A stretch of 64,000 nucleotides of DNA from Flaccisagitta enflata (lineage: Eukaryota; Chaetognatha; Sagittoidea; Aphragmophora): the NCBI GenBank assembly GCA_965153355.1, contig OZ231127.1, positions 23,746,001 to 23,810,000 of the forward strand. The letters run 5' to 3'. Positions 9,630 through 21,267 of the stretch are shown piece after piece (within the stretch, counting starts at the first letter, position 1; every line of letters starts with the position of its first letter). Both the position numbers and the translations under genes were made by a program. Under the pieces are notes generated by a model that was not told the origin of the DNA, did not search any database, and saw only the letters and a program-made list of their open reading frames with translations.

Positions 9630-11485
9630 TCAGGTTGCAGAATCGACGACGCCGCTCGACGCGACAATCACGTCAGAGGGATCAGCGTTTTCAAGGGCAG
9701 TAGCGATCTCTTCTTCTGTGGCTTGAGCGTCAATGTCAGCCGCGATCACGGTCTCGCCCTTGGACCTGAGGGCAGGGGCGGGGGTAAAGAAATAACAATT
9801 TAGGAGAGCTGTATCAGCGCTAAAATCATTTTTTTACCCCTAATTGTCTCTATCACCACAAAATAACAGATCCCAACACCAAACATGATAACTTGAGCAA
9901 AAATATAATAGTGATCACTTAATACTTAAAATGGTGAATAATTACGCATTACCATATGAATCATAAATAGTTAAATGGCGGTGTTGAGGGACAATAAATG
10001 GCATTAGTAGCATAAAAATGAATATGAGAATTCATAATTCAATACTAAGTCGACTTAAATTGCACATAAATGCTCAAGATTGTTTTACACAACAGCAGTC
10101 AAAATAATACTGTCATATAAATATGCTACACAGCATAAGAGGGTACAAAAGTCGAAATAAAGAGGGTCCAGCTCTGACTTAATATTCACTAGCAAATGCT
10201 ACAAGAATGATAAATACACTGATGATCATCAAAACCCAACCCTATGCTGAACAATAAATTATAGCCCATATACATGTCAGCTAATAAACAGCTGCAAGTA
10301 TGCCTATTTACATGCCAATGACAAACAGAACGGACATAAAAGTGCAAAATATAATCTAATGTCCTAATAAGCCATTTGACTAATTAAATGCCTACCCGAA
10401 GGCTGATGGCGGGTTGGTCGGTCCGTTGTAGCCCGTAGAGACGGCGCCAAGAGCGTGTAGTCCCATTGTAGGAACGGGGGAAGACGCGGCGCCAGCGCGG
10501 GCCCGGTAACAGCTCAGCCCCACAGCCGTCAAAATAAGCTGAATCACCAGGAGGACGATTGCCGTCGCATCTAATTCCTCCGAGAGGTCAACGTCCGACG
10601 ATATTTGCTCCTGAATGAAGTTCCGGGTGATGTCCGACCCCGCGGGCAAGCATTTGGTCAACGCGGGTCGGGTATGGTAGGCGGTAGAGTATATGAGAAG
10701 GACACAGGGCGGTCCGGCAGGTCTGCACGAAAATATAACAAAAAAAACGTACGTAAATACACTAAAAACAATTTTTGGTAATTCGCATGCGCAACAGTTT
10801 ATCTGGCGAAGCCTTGAATTGGTTTTCTAACATTTAAGCAAACATTATTCGAGAAATCTGCATAATAGGATAAAGACTACTTACTGGTATCCAACCCGAG
10901 AAAAGAATGTCTTGACGTCGTCTTCAAACAACGGTGATAATTCCGCACCATTCTCCTTACTCCATTGGAGGACCTCTTTTTTCAAAACCGAATGCTGCAG
11001 AAAGACACATCAGGCGATATTCATGAGACTAAATTTTCCTCTAAAACATCAAGCGACGTCGTAAAACATTAAAAAGCACGTAACAATTTGCGTGGCGTAT
11101 CGCGGGGCACACTCACGAGGCGCGGTTACGTTACGCCGCTCACGAGACAGACTCACATCTCAATGCCACGTGAACAACTCGCAAGACAAACTCGCGAGGA
11201 ACGACGGACTCGCAAGACAGACTCACGAGGAATGACGAACTCGCGGGACATACTCGCGGGACAGACTAACTCACACGAGCGATCAGTCAAATGACAAACG
11301 ACGCAGTCACACCCGACGCGCTTCGCGAGGAATGTTTTTTTTTTTAATCACCAACACCGAGGAAAATAGAGTCGGTTCATGAAATGGTTGCCTACCTGTC
11401 CAAGTTTTTCTGTACCGGGGATGTTCCAAACAGGGGCGCACCCAACGGTAGAAAGAGATAACAGGAAGATGAGACAAAATAGCAT
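9630..11485 (-). CDS. Antisense four-exon gene: secreted/membrane protein
   Basis: Four minus-strand exons join in phase: 11485-11396, 10994-10885, 10722-10396 and 9765-9630, with junction phases 0, 2 and 2. Donors are CAG|GTAGGC, CCA|GTAAGT and CGG|GTAGGC. Acceptors are TTTCTGCAG, TTTTCGTGCAG and CTGCCCTCAG. The product is 220 aa. It starts with a clear signal peptide (MLFCLIFLLSLSTVGC), then an ectodomain of about 100 aa with two cysteines, then a membrane segment at about 119-138 (TAIVLLVIQLILTAVGL), then a Gly/Ala/Pro-rich and acidic tail. An upstream in-frame ATG at 11557 would add 24 residues. No family is recognised; an envelope-like role or a captured host gene are both open. Because it is antisense to the genomic RNA, its introns are not removed when the element transposes. 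Confidence 0.7.
10995..11395 (-). repeat. Intron 1 of the antisense gene with degenerate short repeats
   Basis: Positions about 11085-11290 hold an imperfect tandem of the type GACAGACTCACGAGG and ACTCGCGAGG, GC-richer than its surroundings. A poly-T run (11336-11345) follows it. Confidence 0.5.
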
Positions 11486-11742
11486 CTTTCCTTGGGTTGG
11501 CGAACGTGATTGAATAAGATGAACGAATTGAATTGGAGAGTTGAGGATTGGATTCACCGCGACGAATTAGCAGAATGAATTTCGAGACCAGTGAAACTTT
11601 TTCTTTTTCTCTTGTTGTTTACATTAATTTCGTTTCCCTTTGTTCAACTCCGTTCGCGATATTGTTATGATTTAATAAATCCGTATTTGTTGGAAAAAGT
11701 GTTTCGAGTTTCTTTCCAGTCAACCCTCACCCCTTTTTTGTC

Positions 11743-11753
11743 AGGGGGGGGAG
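11743..11753 (+). other. Polypurine tract
   Basis: AGGGGGGGGAG lies directly upstream of the 3' LTR (11754) and is preceded by a T-rich run. It is the expected plus-strand primer and confirms the element's orientation. Confidence 0.8.
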
Positions 11754-12034
11754 AGTCGAGGACGGATCCGTGACTGTGTTTGGTCAAGAATCCTTTCCCA
11801 CCAGTTATTGAGGAAAGAACCCTTCCTCCTCCTCTCTCTCTCGCCATTCCAAGGACAAACCTCAAGAGAGAGGCTGGAAAAGAGACGAGAATCACTTGGT
11901 CCGACCGAGACGACCAGGACTCCTACAGTACCTCTCTCTTTCTTTCCTTTTAGGACTGAATAATTATTCAGCCTTATCCACATTGACTCACGCACGTACT
12001 CTGACTTACGCTGACTCACGCACGTTACGCCACT
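11754..12034 (+). repeat. 3' LTR
   Basis: It is identical to the 5' LTR apart from two substitutions (near 11770 and 11774). It begins AGT and ends ACT, and is followed by ACACACACAC of the target microsatellite. Confidence 0.93.
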
Positions 12035-12232
12035 ACACACACACCTACCATTAAGGCGGCTCTCGCCGACCGGAAAAAAGTCGTAAATGGGAGTCTCCCT
12101 TTCAGTGCATGTTCTTTTGTGTGCATCTCATGATGTCTGGTTGACTGCCTGCCTGTTTTTGTCATTCAATCTGTCTCTCTGTGTCTCTTTTTTGGTCTTC
12201 CTTTGTCTTTGAGAGTGTGTGTGTGTGTGCGA

Positions 12233-12235
<3 letters not shown>

Positions 12236-12322
<87 letters not shown>
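12236..12322. repeat. (CT)n microsatellite
   Basis: A pure (TC)n tract abuts the left end of a family F element. Confidence 0.95.
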
Positions 12323-12326
<4 letters not shown>

Positions 12327-13153
12327 GGGCAGCGGCCCCGAAGGGGACGAAGTCCTGTAGAACACAGGGGGACTTTCGTTAGTCCGTCCGTCCGTCCGTT
12401 CGTTCGTCCGTTCGTCCCCCCCCATCAGGCCCCTCAGGCCTCAAATTTGGCCTCTGAGACCTCAAATATGGCCTCTCAGGCCTCAAATCTAGTCTCTCAG
12501 GCCTTAAATTAGGCCTCTCAAGCCTCAAATCTAACCTCTCAGGCCTCAAAACTGGCCTCTCAGGCCTCAAATTAGGCTTCTCAGGCCTCAAATCTAGCCT
12601 CTCAGGCCTCAAATCCGGCCTCAGGCCTCAAATCCGGCCTCTCAGGCCTCCAATACAGCCTCTCAGGCCTCCAATACAGCCTCTCAGGCCTCAAATCTAA
12701 CCTCTCAGGCCTCAAACTGGCCTCTCAGGCCTCAAATTAGGCTTTTCAGGCCTCAAAACCATATTCTCGGGCCTCAAACCTGGCCTCTCAGGCCTCAAAT
12801 TTGATCACTCAGGCCTCAAATCAGCTGTCTCAGCCTCAATTTATTGCTCTCAGGCTTTAAATCAGTCCTCTGACCTTTCAAACCTTAATCCAGCCCTCTC
12901 ATGCCTCAAGTCCGCCATCTCAAGCTTCCGATTGGCATTCTTAGGCCTTACGTCAGCCTTCTAAGACCTCAGTTAAGGCTCTTGAAGGCCTTCAGTCAGC
13001 CCTCTATAGCATCTCATCCACTTCTTCAGGCAGGACGAATGAAAGTCCCCCTGTGTTCTACAGGACTTCGTCCCCTTCGGGGCCGCTGCCCTGCTTCCCC
13101 TCACTCCAATTCACAATCACTCAAAGCAGGGCAACGGGTACCGCTGACCACAT
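12327..13153. mobile_element. Family F element, copy 1
   Basis: The left end begins GGGCAGCGGCCCCGAAGGGG and continues through CCTGTAGAACACAGG. The reverse complement of this block returns at 13041-13091, giving inverted ends of about 50 bp. The core (about 12425-12900) is a 21-bp tandem array built on CTCTCAGGCCTCAAAT. To the right, TGCCCTGC (13087-13094) pairs with GCAGGGCA (13126-13133), and a GGTACCGCTGACCA tail follows. Confidence 0.7.
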
Positions 13154-13208
13154 ATTGCCCTTGGGCGACCTGTTCTATCTCTGTCTCTCCTTCTCTCTGT
13201 CTCTCTCA

Positions 13209-13209
<1 letters not shown>

Positions 13210-13280
<71 letters not shown>

Positions 13281-13281
13281 G
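13210..13281. repeat. (CT)n microsatellite
   Basis: A CT tract is followed by CT/TG mixed sequence to about 13420. Confidence 0.95.
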
Positions 13282-13430
13282 TCTCTGTCTCTATGTGTGT
13301 GTGTGAATGTGTGTGTGTGTGTGTGTGTGAATGTGTGGGGGGTGTGTCTCTCTCTAGCTTTCTCTTTTTCTTTCTCTTTCTATTCTCTTTCTCTCTCTTT
13401 CTCTTTCTCTCTCTATATCTATAATTCAAA

Positions 13431-13797
13431 AGCTAGCGTCATAAAAGTTAGGGACAATTTGTGTAACATCTTGACTATTCTCTCTAGTTACATGGAGCTA
13501 AAAAATAGGATCAATGAAAAATATCAATTTTTGTAAAAATGCGAAAAAATATTAAAAGATTCAAAAATTCATAGCACCAAAACTAATGATCGTAGAGACT
13601 TCTGGTTGGCGCCATTTGAAAGAGAAAAATAAGTTCTTTCTTAGCTATGAATATCAAAAAATGTATCATCCCAGCCCCAAAACGGCATAACTTCCTAAAA
13701 TTGTCTCAAATCCAAAATGGAAAACTTTATTTCTCCCCTACGTTTCAAAAAGTCGAATTACGTAATTCGATTTTTTTCCAATTAAAGATAACAACAA
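13431..13797. repeat. Direct repeat, copy 1 of a ~365-bp unit
   Basis: It starts at GCTAGCGTCATAAAA and is about 90% alike to 14453-14815. It ends in AAAAAGTCGAATTACGTAAT plus a near-perfect inverted arm. The copies are separated by compound TG/CT microsatellite. Confidence 0.8.
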
Positions 13798-13800
13798 AAG

Positions 13801-14441
<641 letters not shown>

Positions 14442-14452
14442 GCAGATTAAAA

Positions 14453-14815
14453 TATCAAAGCTAGCGTCATAAAATTTGGGGTCAATTTGCGTAACATCTT
14501 CACTATTTCCTATTGTTACCCAAGGCTGAAAAATAAGATCAATGAAAAATATCAATTTTTCAAAAATGCAAAAAAATAAAAAAAGATTCAAAAATTTATA
14601 ACGCCAAAATTAACAATTGTAGAGACTTCTGGTTGGTGCCATTTGAAAGAGAAAAATAAGCTCTTTCTTAGCTGTGAGTATCAAAAAATGTATCATCCCA
14701 GCCCAAAAACTGCACAACTTTCAAAAATTGCCCCAAACCGAAAATGGAAAACTTTATTTCTCCCCTACATTTCAAAAAGTCGAATTACGTAATTCGACTT
14801 TTTTCCAACAAATTG
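14453..14815. repeat. Direct repeat, copy 2, with perfect palindrome
   Basis: This is the second copy of the 13431 unit. Near its right end is a perfect 30-bp palindrome with arms AAAAAGTCGAATTAC and GTAATTCGACTTTTT. The core again reads AGTCG...CGACT, like the hairpins of family H. Confidence 0.8.
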
Positions 14816-15029
14816 AAGCACAACGAACGCGTACACGCGCAAACACAGATACAAAATTTAACATGTACTAATGGAAGAGCAATTATTCATTAAGAACATC
14901 GAACGGGTAACTTATAACCGTGATCTTGTAGGAACGTGAATACTTCTCTCAAAAGACAAGGATAAAGAGCTTTGAAATTACTGGTTGACTTTTGGCCCTC
15001 TTTTTCCGTCGGGTTTGACTGTTGCTGTC

Positions 15030-15158
<129 letters not shown>

Positions 15159-15255
15159 CGAGAGAAGAGACAGAGAAGAAAGAAGGCAGGGGGGGGGGGT
15201 GATAGGGTCTGGGTGATCCAAAAATTTCAGCCAGGTCGGCAGGATGGCAGAAGGG

Positions 15256-15450
15256 AACAAGTGACGCGTAGTTACAATATCGTTGCGGACGGGTGGGCTT
15301 TCAACCCCCATCCACACCCCACCCCCACTCACACACAAACATACGCAAAATTGCAAAAAGTATCCAAAACGATCATTTTCCCACTTTTCAACTCGATCAT
15401 TAAGGACTAACGGACGGACCGGCGGACGGACCAGTGTCCGCAACTAAAAA
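15256..15450 (+). mobile_element. Family H element, AGTTGCGGAC type
   Basis: The tag GTTGCGGAC is at 15282-15290 and is followed by GGGTGGGC. The core ends in ACGGACGGACC units. At the right end GTCCGCAAC (15436-15444) is the exact reverse complement of the tag, followed by TAAAAA. The first hairpin arm is decayed. Confidence 0.6.
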
Positions 15451-17072
15451 CGCAGCAATTGTGGAATGGGAGAATCATATTGGGTGGCAGGGAGATGGTA
15501 AAAAGATGTTCCTGAAAGATATCAATAATGTTTCATCACAGAGTAGTTCCAAGCGCGGACTTGCTTTGATCTGCTTCCCTTCCCTTCCCCTTCCACTTTA
15601 ATTGTGAGTGGCCAAGAACCACTCAAGCATTTTTCCCCTCATAAAGAGCCAGAGAGAATTCTTAAAACAAAACGATGTTATTTTTTTGCTCAGTGCTCGC
15701 ACTTAGCCGGCCTACCACACGGTGAGCCACACCCGCCCTTTACAAATAATTTTCAACATTAAACACATTTAACACAACCAAATGCCTGATACTCTTTTTA
15801 CCACCTTTTCCTTGTTGTTTCCAATTATCAGCGCTCTCATCTAGTTATCTAGTTCTTTCCCCTAAACGCAGCCGATCTTCATCCGTTTATGCTAACCATG
15901 CCAACCTCTCTCCGATTTCATCCCCCCTCTCCATCATTTAACCCCTGCGCCCACTAGTGACGGTTTCGCAACCACTTCAGCATGTTCCCACCAAAACTAA
16001 GACTCTCAAAACTGTCCAATGATTTTTCCTTCTTTCTTCTAAGAAATAGTCCATCCCCTTCGATTCCCATTTTTGCCACTTTCTTGCTTTCGAGTGATCC
16101 ACTCTCAGTCTTTCGTTCTTTTCCTCTTTTAAGCTCCCCCCTTGTGACTGGTGAGTGGTTAGACCACCGGCAAACATATTTCTCTCCCATGAAGCTTGTA
16201 AATGTGACACTTTTGCCAACAACTTCCTTTCACCGTCTCGAAATCTTCCTCTTCATTTTTTTGCTCTGTTTTATGCTTTTATAGCGATCCCACGAAATAA
16301 ATCACTCGAGATTGATAAGTAGATAACAGGTGAGTGTAATGGGGACATTTTTACGCTGGAGTAGAGAGATTTGGGAGCGACGAAGGAGTGAATGAGCGGA
16401 TAAATGAGCTAGCAAATAAGTGAGGCTCAAATGTTCAGTTTCACGGTGTACCTCAAATTATTGGTCGCGTACACGTGACTCTATGAGCCATTTTTTGGTC
16501 GGTACATCCGTCCGTCCATTACCTTCGGCTGTTATCACATCATTGCAAAATCACCAAGCTACTTAATTTTACCATGTATCCCGCATCGTGGACGAAGTCG
16601 TTGAACGATCTACCCTCCAATTCTGTTAATCTAGCTCAGTTTAATTATGAACTGATTTAATTATGATTTGAAATGCTCATATGGCATAGTCGCGTGGCGG
16701 AGAGATTCAGAGCATGGCAAAAAAAGACGAATGCATTCGGCATGTGAAAGCAATGCTTTAATTTCCAATATTGCATGAGAGATATCGATCTGGCTTGAGA
16801 CTTCATCATATATAAGATGATTCTATTACTCAAAAAGCCAGGTTTAAGAGCGAAGAAAAACAAAAGTGGAATGCAATTGTTCAAATAGTATAAGAAGCTG
16901 TCAGATAATCGACCATTTCCATGTTTCCTTCAAAGAATCAAAATGATTTGCCAGCAAGTTTTTTAAGCTAAGTTGTTGTAATTCGGTAATATTGTGGGCA
17001 GTGAAGCAGATATAGGTGCATTAGTTTTATGAGTTTGTTAATATTATTATGGATATATATGACATTGTATTC
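15451..17072. other. Unique-looking sequence, no gene seen
   Basis: Small open frames (for example near 15982-16284) have no recognisable domain or splice context. I see no repeat array here. Confidence 0.4.
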
Positions 17073-17375
17073 CAGGCCTGTATATAATTGAGTTTCTCCC
17101 CCCCCCCCCCCGTGGGGGAGAGGGAAATCAAAAGGTTTGGAGATGAGAGAGGAAATCAAAGAGGGAAAAAAGAGAAAAAAGAAAATTTGGGACTTTTGAC
17201 AGTACTAGATTTTAAAAACTAGTAAGAACAACACAATTTAACGCTATTTAAACCTTAACTACACTGTTTTATTGCTATATGGGGAAGAAAATCATAGATG
17301 TTAAAACGCGTCGCGGGGAAGAAAATCAAAGACAGGGGGGTGGGATCAAAAGCAAGTCAATCATATACACCCCTG
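17073..17375. mobile_element. hAT-like non-autonomous element, copy 1
   Basis: The left end CAGGCCTGTATATAATTGA and the right end, which reads CAGGGGTGTATATGATTGA on the other strand, form terminal inverted repeats. Flanking 8-mers TTGTATTC (17065-17072) and TTATATTC (17376-17383) match at 7 of 8 positions, as expected for an old hAT-type target duplication. It contains a C14 run and has no ORF. Related copies are at 32555-32880 (inverted) and 34172-34486. Confidence 0.65.
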
Positions 17376-17455
17376 TTATATTCACACAGGTAAGGCAAAA
17401 AAAGACGCAATACAAGTACGGCTGTCAATATTCAGAAATCATTCACAAACTTAAT

Positions 17456-17697
17456 AGTCGCGTGCACGCGACTCTACACCCCGCTTTCCGTGTATCCAGC
17501 TTTGTGTTTAGTCGCTTGCATGCGACTCTGCACCCTGCTTTGTCCGCCTGTCGGTTTGTCCGTCTGTTGGTCTGTTGGTTGGTTGGTCTGTCATACTTTT
17601 ACTTTAAGTCATTTTAGGTCATTTAAAAGTATACTAAGTCATTCTAAGTCATTCTAAACGTAAGTCTCGCACGCGACTTATAGGTGTTGGCCTTGTT
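17456..17697 (-). mobile_element. Family H element, AGTCGCGTGC type
   Basis: A perfect 18-bp palindrome, AGTCGCGTGCACGCGACT (17456-17473), is followed by a second hairpin AGTCGC...GCGACT (17510-17527). Then come TCTG/TTGG tetranucleotides and AAGTCATTTT repeats. The far end carries CGCACGCGACTTATAG and GGCCTTGTT (about 17668-17697), so the tag again equals the stem sequence. Confidence 0.75.
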
Positions 17698-17699
17698 TT

Positions 17700-18880
17700 T
17701 TTCAATGATAACAAAAGTATTCGATAAAAAATTGTAAGCAAACAAAAACAGAAATTGAAAAGATGAGAATATCAAAATAAAACAAAATGTAAAAAAATAA
17801 AATCAAACAAAGATGAATTTGATATACACACTCTTTTCTTTTATAGATATCAGAAGAAATATGTCATAATAATTTTTATTTGCACACAGCCATCAATCTC
17901 GTTTGAAAAAAAATTCTGTTAAAGTTTTTTCAAAAAGATGCGTTGTTTGAATGATCTGAAATCAATTTTTCGTTTTTCGTTTTTTGTTTCAAATTTGATA
18001 GATTCAGGTCGACTATTTTTTTTCTTACGATTTGAGGTAAAAAAAGAATTAAGGGGTAAAATGTAGGAAAATAGTTTATTTACAAAGCAATTCTTCTTTG
18101 AATTGCAATCACTCGAAACGGTTCCAGCTACAGATGCCAAATGACTTGATGTAGTTATGACTGTCTAAAACTAAAAGCGGGAACAAATTTTAAACCAATT
18201 TGTCATACTATCTATTGCAATCCAAGCAAAAAAAAATTTGTCCAGAAAATTGATATCAAGGACATGAAGTTCTCCGAAGATGCCAGTTAATTTACCAATC
18301 TGGGCAAAAAAAAAAAAAAAATCTAGATCAAATTATCTTTCATTTGAGTCCAGTCTGGCATTTGTATCCGTATAGAAATGAGAAAGACTGTCGGGTAATT
18401 TTTAATCTCATTCACGCGACTCAACATGTTGCTCTGTCGATCCGTCTGTCCATAAGTCCGTTGGTCCATCCGTTGGAAATATCTTTGAATTCTGTTTTTT
18501 CTTTTTTTGGGGTATCATAGATAAAGTAAGGAGGATGGAGGGTAGGGCGGCTACCTGGAGGGTCAAATGTGGTCAAATTTCAGAACGCCTCAGCCAACTA
18601 ACCATACACTCTACGTCATATTTAAAAAGGAATTTAGGCAAGAGGAGATCGGTATCTGGAAAGAACCCGCACGGCAACACTATAGAGTTACTATGGGCGT
18701 AAAATTGCTTTCATATAGTTTACCATTATGTTGCCGAGCGGGTTTCTTGATCAAATACCGACCTCTGTTTGTCTGTTTTACTGCCCAAATGCCGCTTAGA
18801 ATGTATGGTTAGATGGCGGAGGAATATTAAATTTTGAGCCAAATTCACCCTTCAGGTAACCAGCCTAATGGAGGGAAGGT
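17700..18880. other. AT-rich sequence, no gene seen
   Basis: The only recognisable item is a decayed family H hairpin arm plus TCTG/GTCC core at about 18412-18475. The rest is unique-looking AT-rich DNA. Confidence 0.4.
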
Positions 18881-18884
18881 GAGA

Positions 18885-19172
18885 AGGTGGGAAGGAAAGA
18901 AGAAAGGAAGAAGGAAGGGGGAAGGGAAGAAGGGTGGAAGGAAGGAAGGAAGGAAGGAAAGAAGGAAGGAAGGAGGGAAGGAAGGACAGAAGGAAGGAAG
19001 GAGGGAAGGAAGGAAAGAATGCAAGGGAGAATGGGAGGAAGGGAGTAGGGAAAGAAGAAGGAAGGGAGAAAGAAAGGAAGGAAGGAGGAAAGGAAGAAAA
19101 GAAGCAAAGAAGGAAGAAGGAGGTAGGAAAGGGAAGAAGGAAGGAATGAAAGGAAGGGAGGGAGGAAAGAAG
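18885..19172. repeat. (GGAA)n-type purine tract
   Basis: Imperfect GGAAG/GAAGGAAG repeats run for almost 290 bp. The open frames across it are repeat translations. Confidence 0.9.
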
Positions 19173-19286
19173 GAGTAGGTAGTTGTGTGCTTAATTGTAA
19201 AACGGAGTAGACGACTGTTGGCGTGTAGGGCTTGTTCAATTTCGCTCCATCTCTACACACTTATATGCCTTCAAGTTAAGGTTGTA

Positions 19287-19891
19287 ACACCCCTTCCATA
19301 ATTAAGCGAACTGGAAAAAATGACCCAAACGGATAGTAAAAATGCCCTCAAAGTGATGGAATTTGACACAGAGAGAGCTAAGACGTAGCACTTTGACGTA
19401 GAAGAGCGATGTTGGGGATTTTCCTGCATGTTGAGGGGGATGGAGGGTCTTTTACCTGAAGTGCAGCGTCACATTCTTGCCAATTTCTACGGGAAAAATG
19501 TTTCAAAGAGGAAGACGTAGACCTTCAAGCATTTTAAGAAAGTGGGATGCAAAAAAAATGCCACATATCGTGTAATGCGGTTAGTTGACGCAGGAGAGTC
19601 AGTGGCGCAGAGGGAGGGGCAAGGAAGGTCGCGTAAACTAATAAAAGCTAAGGAAAAGAAGGTGACATATTGAAATCACGGCGAGAGAGGGCCCTAACGT
19701 GACCTTTCACTAATTTGCATAATTGAGCTCATAATGAGATAGCCGTTCACATTTTTGAGTCATTTTTTGCATTATGATGATGAAATTTACCGATGTTGAT
19801 GTTTTACATCGTTTAAATTGATCATACCCCTGTTTATCAACCCTTAAACAGCGTGTTTTCATCCCAGTTCGCCTAATTATGGAAGGGGTGT
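19287..19891. mobile_element. TIR element (TA target), copy 1
   Basis: The left end ACACCCCTTCCATAATTAA and right end TTATGGAAGGGGTGT are inverted repeats of nearly 30 bp that extend through a CGAACTGG/CCAGTTCG block. TA is present on both sides (19285-19286, 19892-19893). No transposase ORF is present, so it is non-autonomous. TA target and size suit Tc1/mariner-like MITEs. Confidence 0.75.
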
Positions 19892-20277
19892 TAGACAAAA
19901 TTTTTCACCTAGACCAAAGAAAGTCTTTGAAAAATTTAAAACATAGCGTCGAGGCACAATAGCTTTGTACTTTTTTCAGCCAAGATTGATGACCCTGTAG
20001 GAAGTAGTAATGAAAAATTGGGAAAACCGTTACTCAGAATCAACTTTATAAAGTAACTTGGGCCTAGGCCTTAGGTTTAACCCATTCTATAATGATTCTA
20101 CTCACTTTCAAATTAACCTGTTTATGGATAGAATTATACGTTGATTGACTGAAACAGAGCATCTTTTGATTCATCTTCATTCTAATCATTGCTTTCCTAG
20201 CATCATGTGTCTGCACAATATTCATGTCCCTCATCTACTCAAGTCTAAACGAGATCTACTGTACTTCACACGAAACC

Positions 20278-20539
20278 TTATTTTGTGGACTTGTACTTGA
20301 TTTTTTTTCCACAAACATCCAAGCTTTTTTTGAACGTGGAACCTTCACTCTCAAAATCAATCGAGGTCTTGGTCTTGGTTGATCCGACGATTGCTTTCAA
20401 TTGCTCAGGCGTAAAATTTCCCTCTAATTCTATATCTGCGCCGGCGACAACTGCATTGTCTTCTACAGTGTCGTTTTTGATCTTTCTCCGGATTTCTGTA
20501 ACTTCTTCGAAGGACGCGTTTGGTGCTGCATTGGCCTCG
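20278..20539 (-). CDS. Putative last exon of the caspase gene
   Basis: The acceptor TTTTTCTGAACAG opens an 86-codon frame ending in TAA at 20280-20278. Its incoming phase (2) matches the donor of the 26701 exon, 6.1 kb away. The peptide is acidic then basic, with a segment like VAGADIELEGNFTPEQL and a Lys-rich end. I recognise no family. It could instead belong to another minus-strand gene. Confidence 0.5.
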
Positions 20540-21178
20540 CTGTTCAGAAAAATTGAATAGAAGGTGAAACTGTTAGAGTGTGAAAGTTCTGCATTTCTTC
20601 TCTCTGATTTTCTTTTTAAAACAGTCTCATGTGCTCAGCTAGAAGTCATTTTTAGTCGCTGGCTAAGCGACTCTATAAGAGGGTGTGTCCCTTGGTCGGT
20701 TGGTCTGTCTGTCTGTCACGCGAAATTTCGGATGTCGCGAAATTGACCATATTTGTGATTCCTATGCATAACAGCCCCTGCCCACCCGAAATACAGCCCC
20801 TGCCCACTGGTTGACTGCTCCTGCCTCTCAGTGTACTGCCCCTGCCCACCCGTCAGCGACTGCTTATTGGCCGTGTATCCGGCCTTGTTTAACATCAAAG
20901 ACTGATGCAAATTAAAAGGAGGGAGTTGTTGTCATTTATTCAAGCAGTATACATGAAAACTGAAAATTGCCACTGTTTACTTCTACCCACCCATCCAGTA
21001 TGTAGGCAGTACGTAGGCAGCGGAAAATTGTTTTCCGCCTCCATTAGGTCTCCATAAATACCAGAGTTTGGTTTTAAAGTAAATGTGCATAATACATACT
21101 CCTAACAAGGCCGAAATTCGACCTACAGATGCGTCCTTTGCGTTTTATTCCTGTGACCGGGCTTGTTATCGCGCGCGC

Positions 21179-21267
<89 letters not shown>

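Larger units (their letters stand above)
311..12034 (+). mobile_element. LTR retrotransposon with split RT gene and antisense genes
   Basis: An 11.7 kb element is bounded by two 281-bp LTRs that differ at only two positions that I see, so it is young. Order on the + strand is LTR, primer-binding-like site, tandem-repeat leader, gag-like ORF, pol with PR, RT, RNase H and integrase, polypurine tract, LTR. That pol order excludes Copia; the RT and integrase motifs look most like Ty3/gypsy, while the gag cysteine motifs recall BEL/Pao, so superfamily is Ty3/gypsy-like with some doubt. Both flanks are CA repeat, so the target duplication cannot be delimited. Between pol and the 3' LTR, 3.8 kb carries genes on the opposite strand. 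Confidence 0.93.

Noticed and set aside
17456-17473. Palindrome as a bacterial-type operator or attC site
   Set aside because: It recurs with TCTG/GGAC cores and matched far-end tags in eukaryotic repeat context, so a transposable element terminus explains it better.
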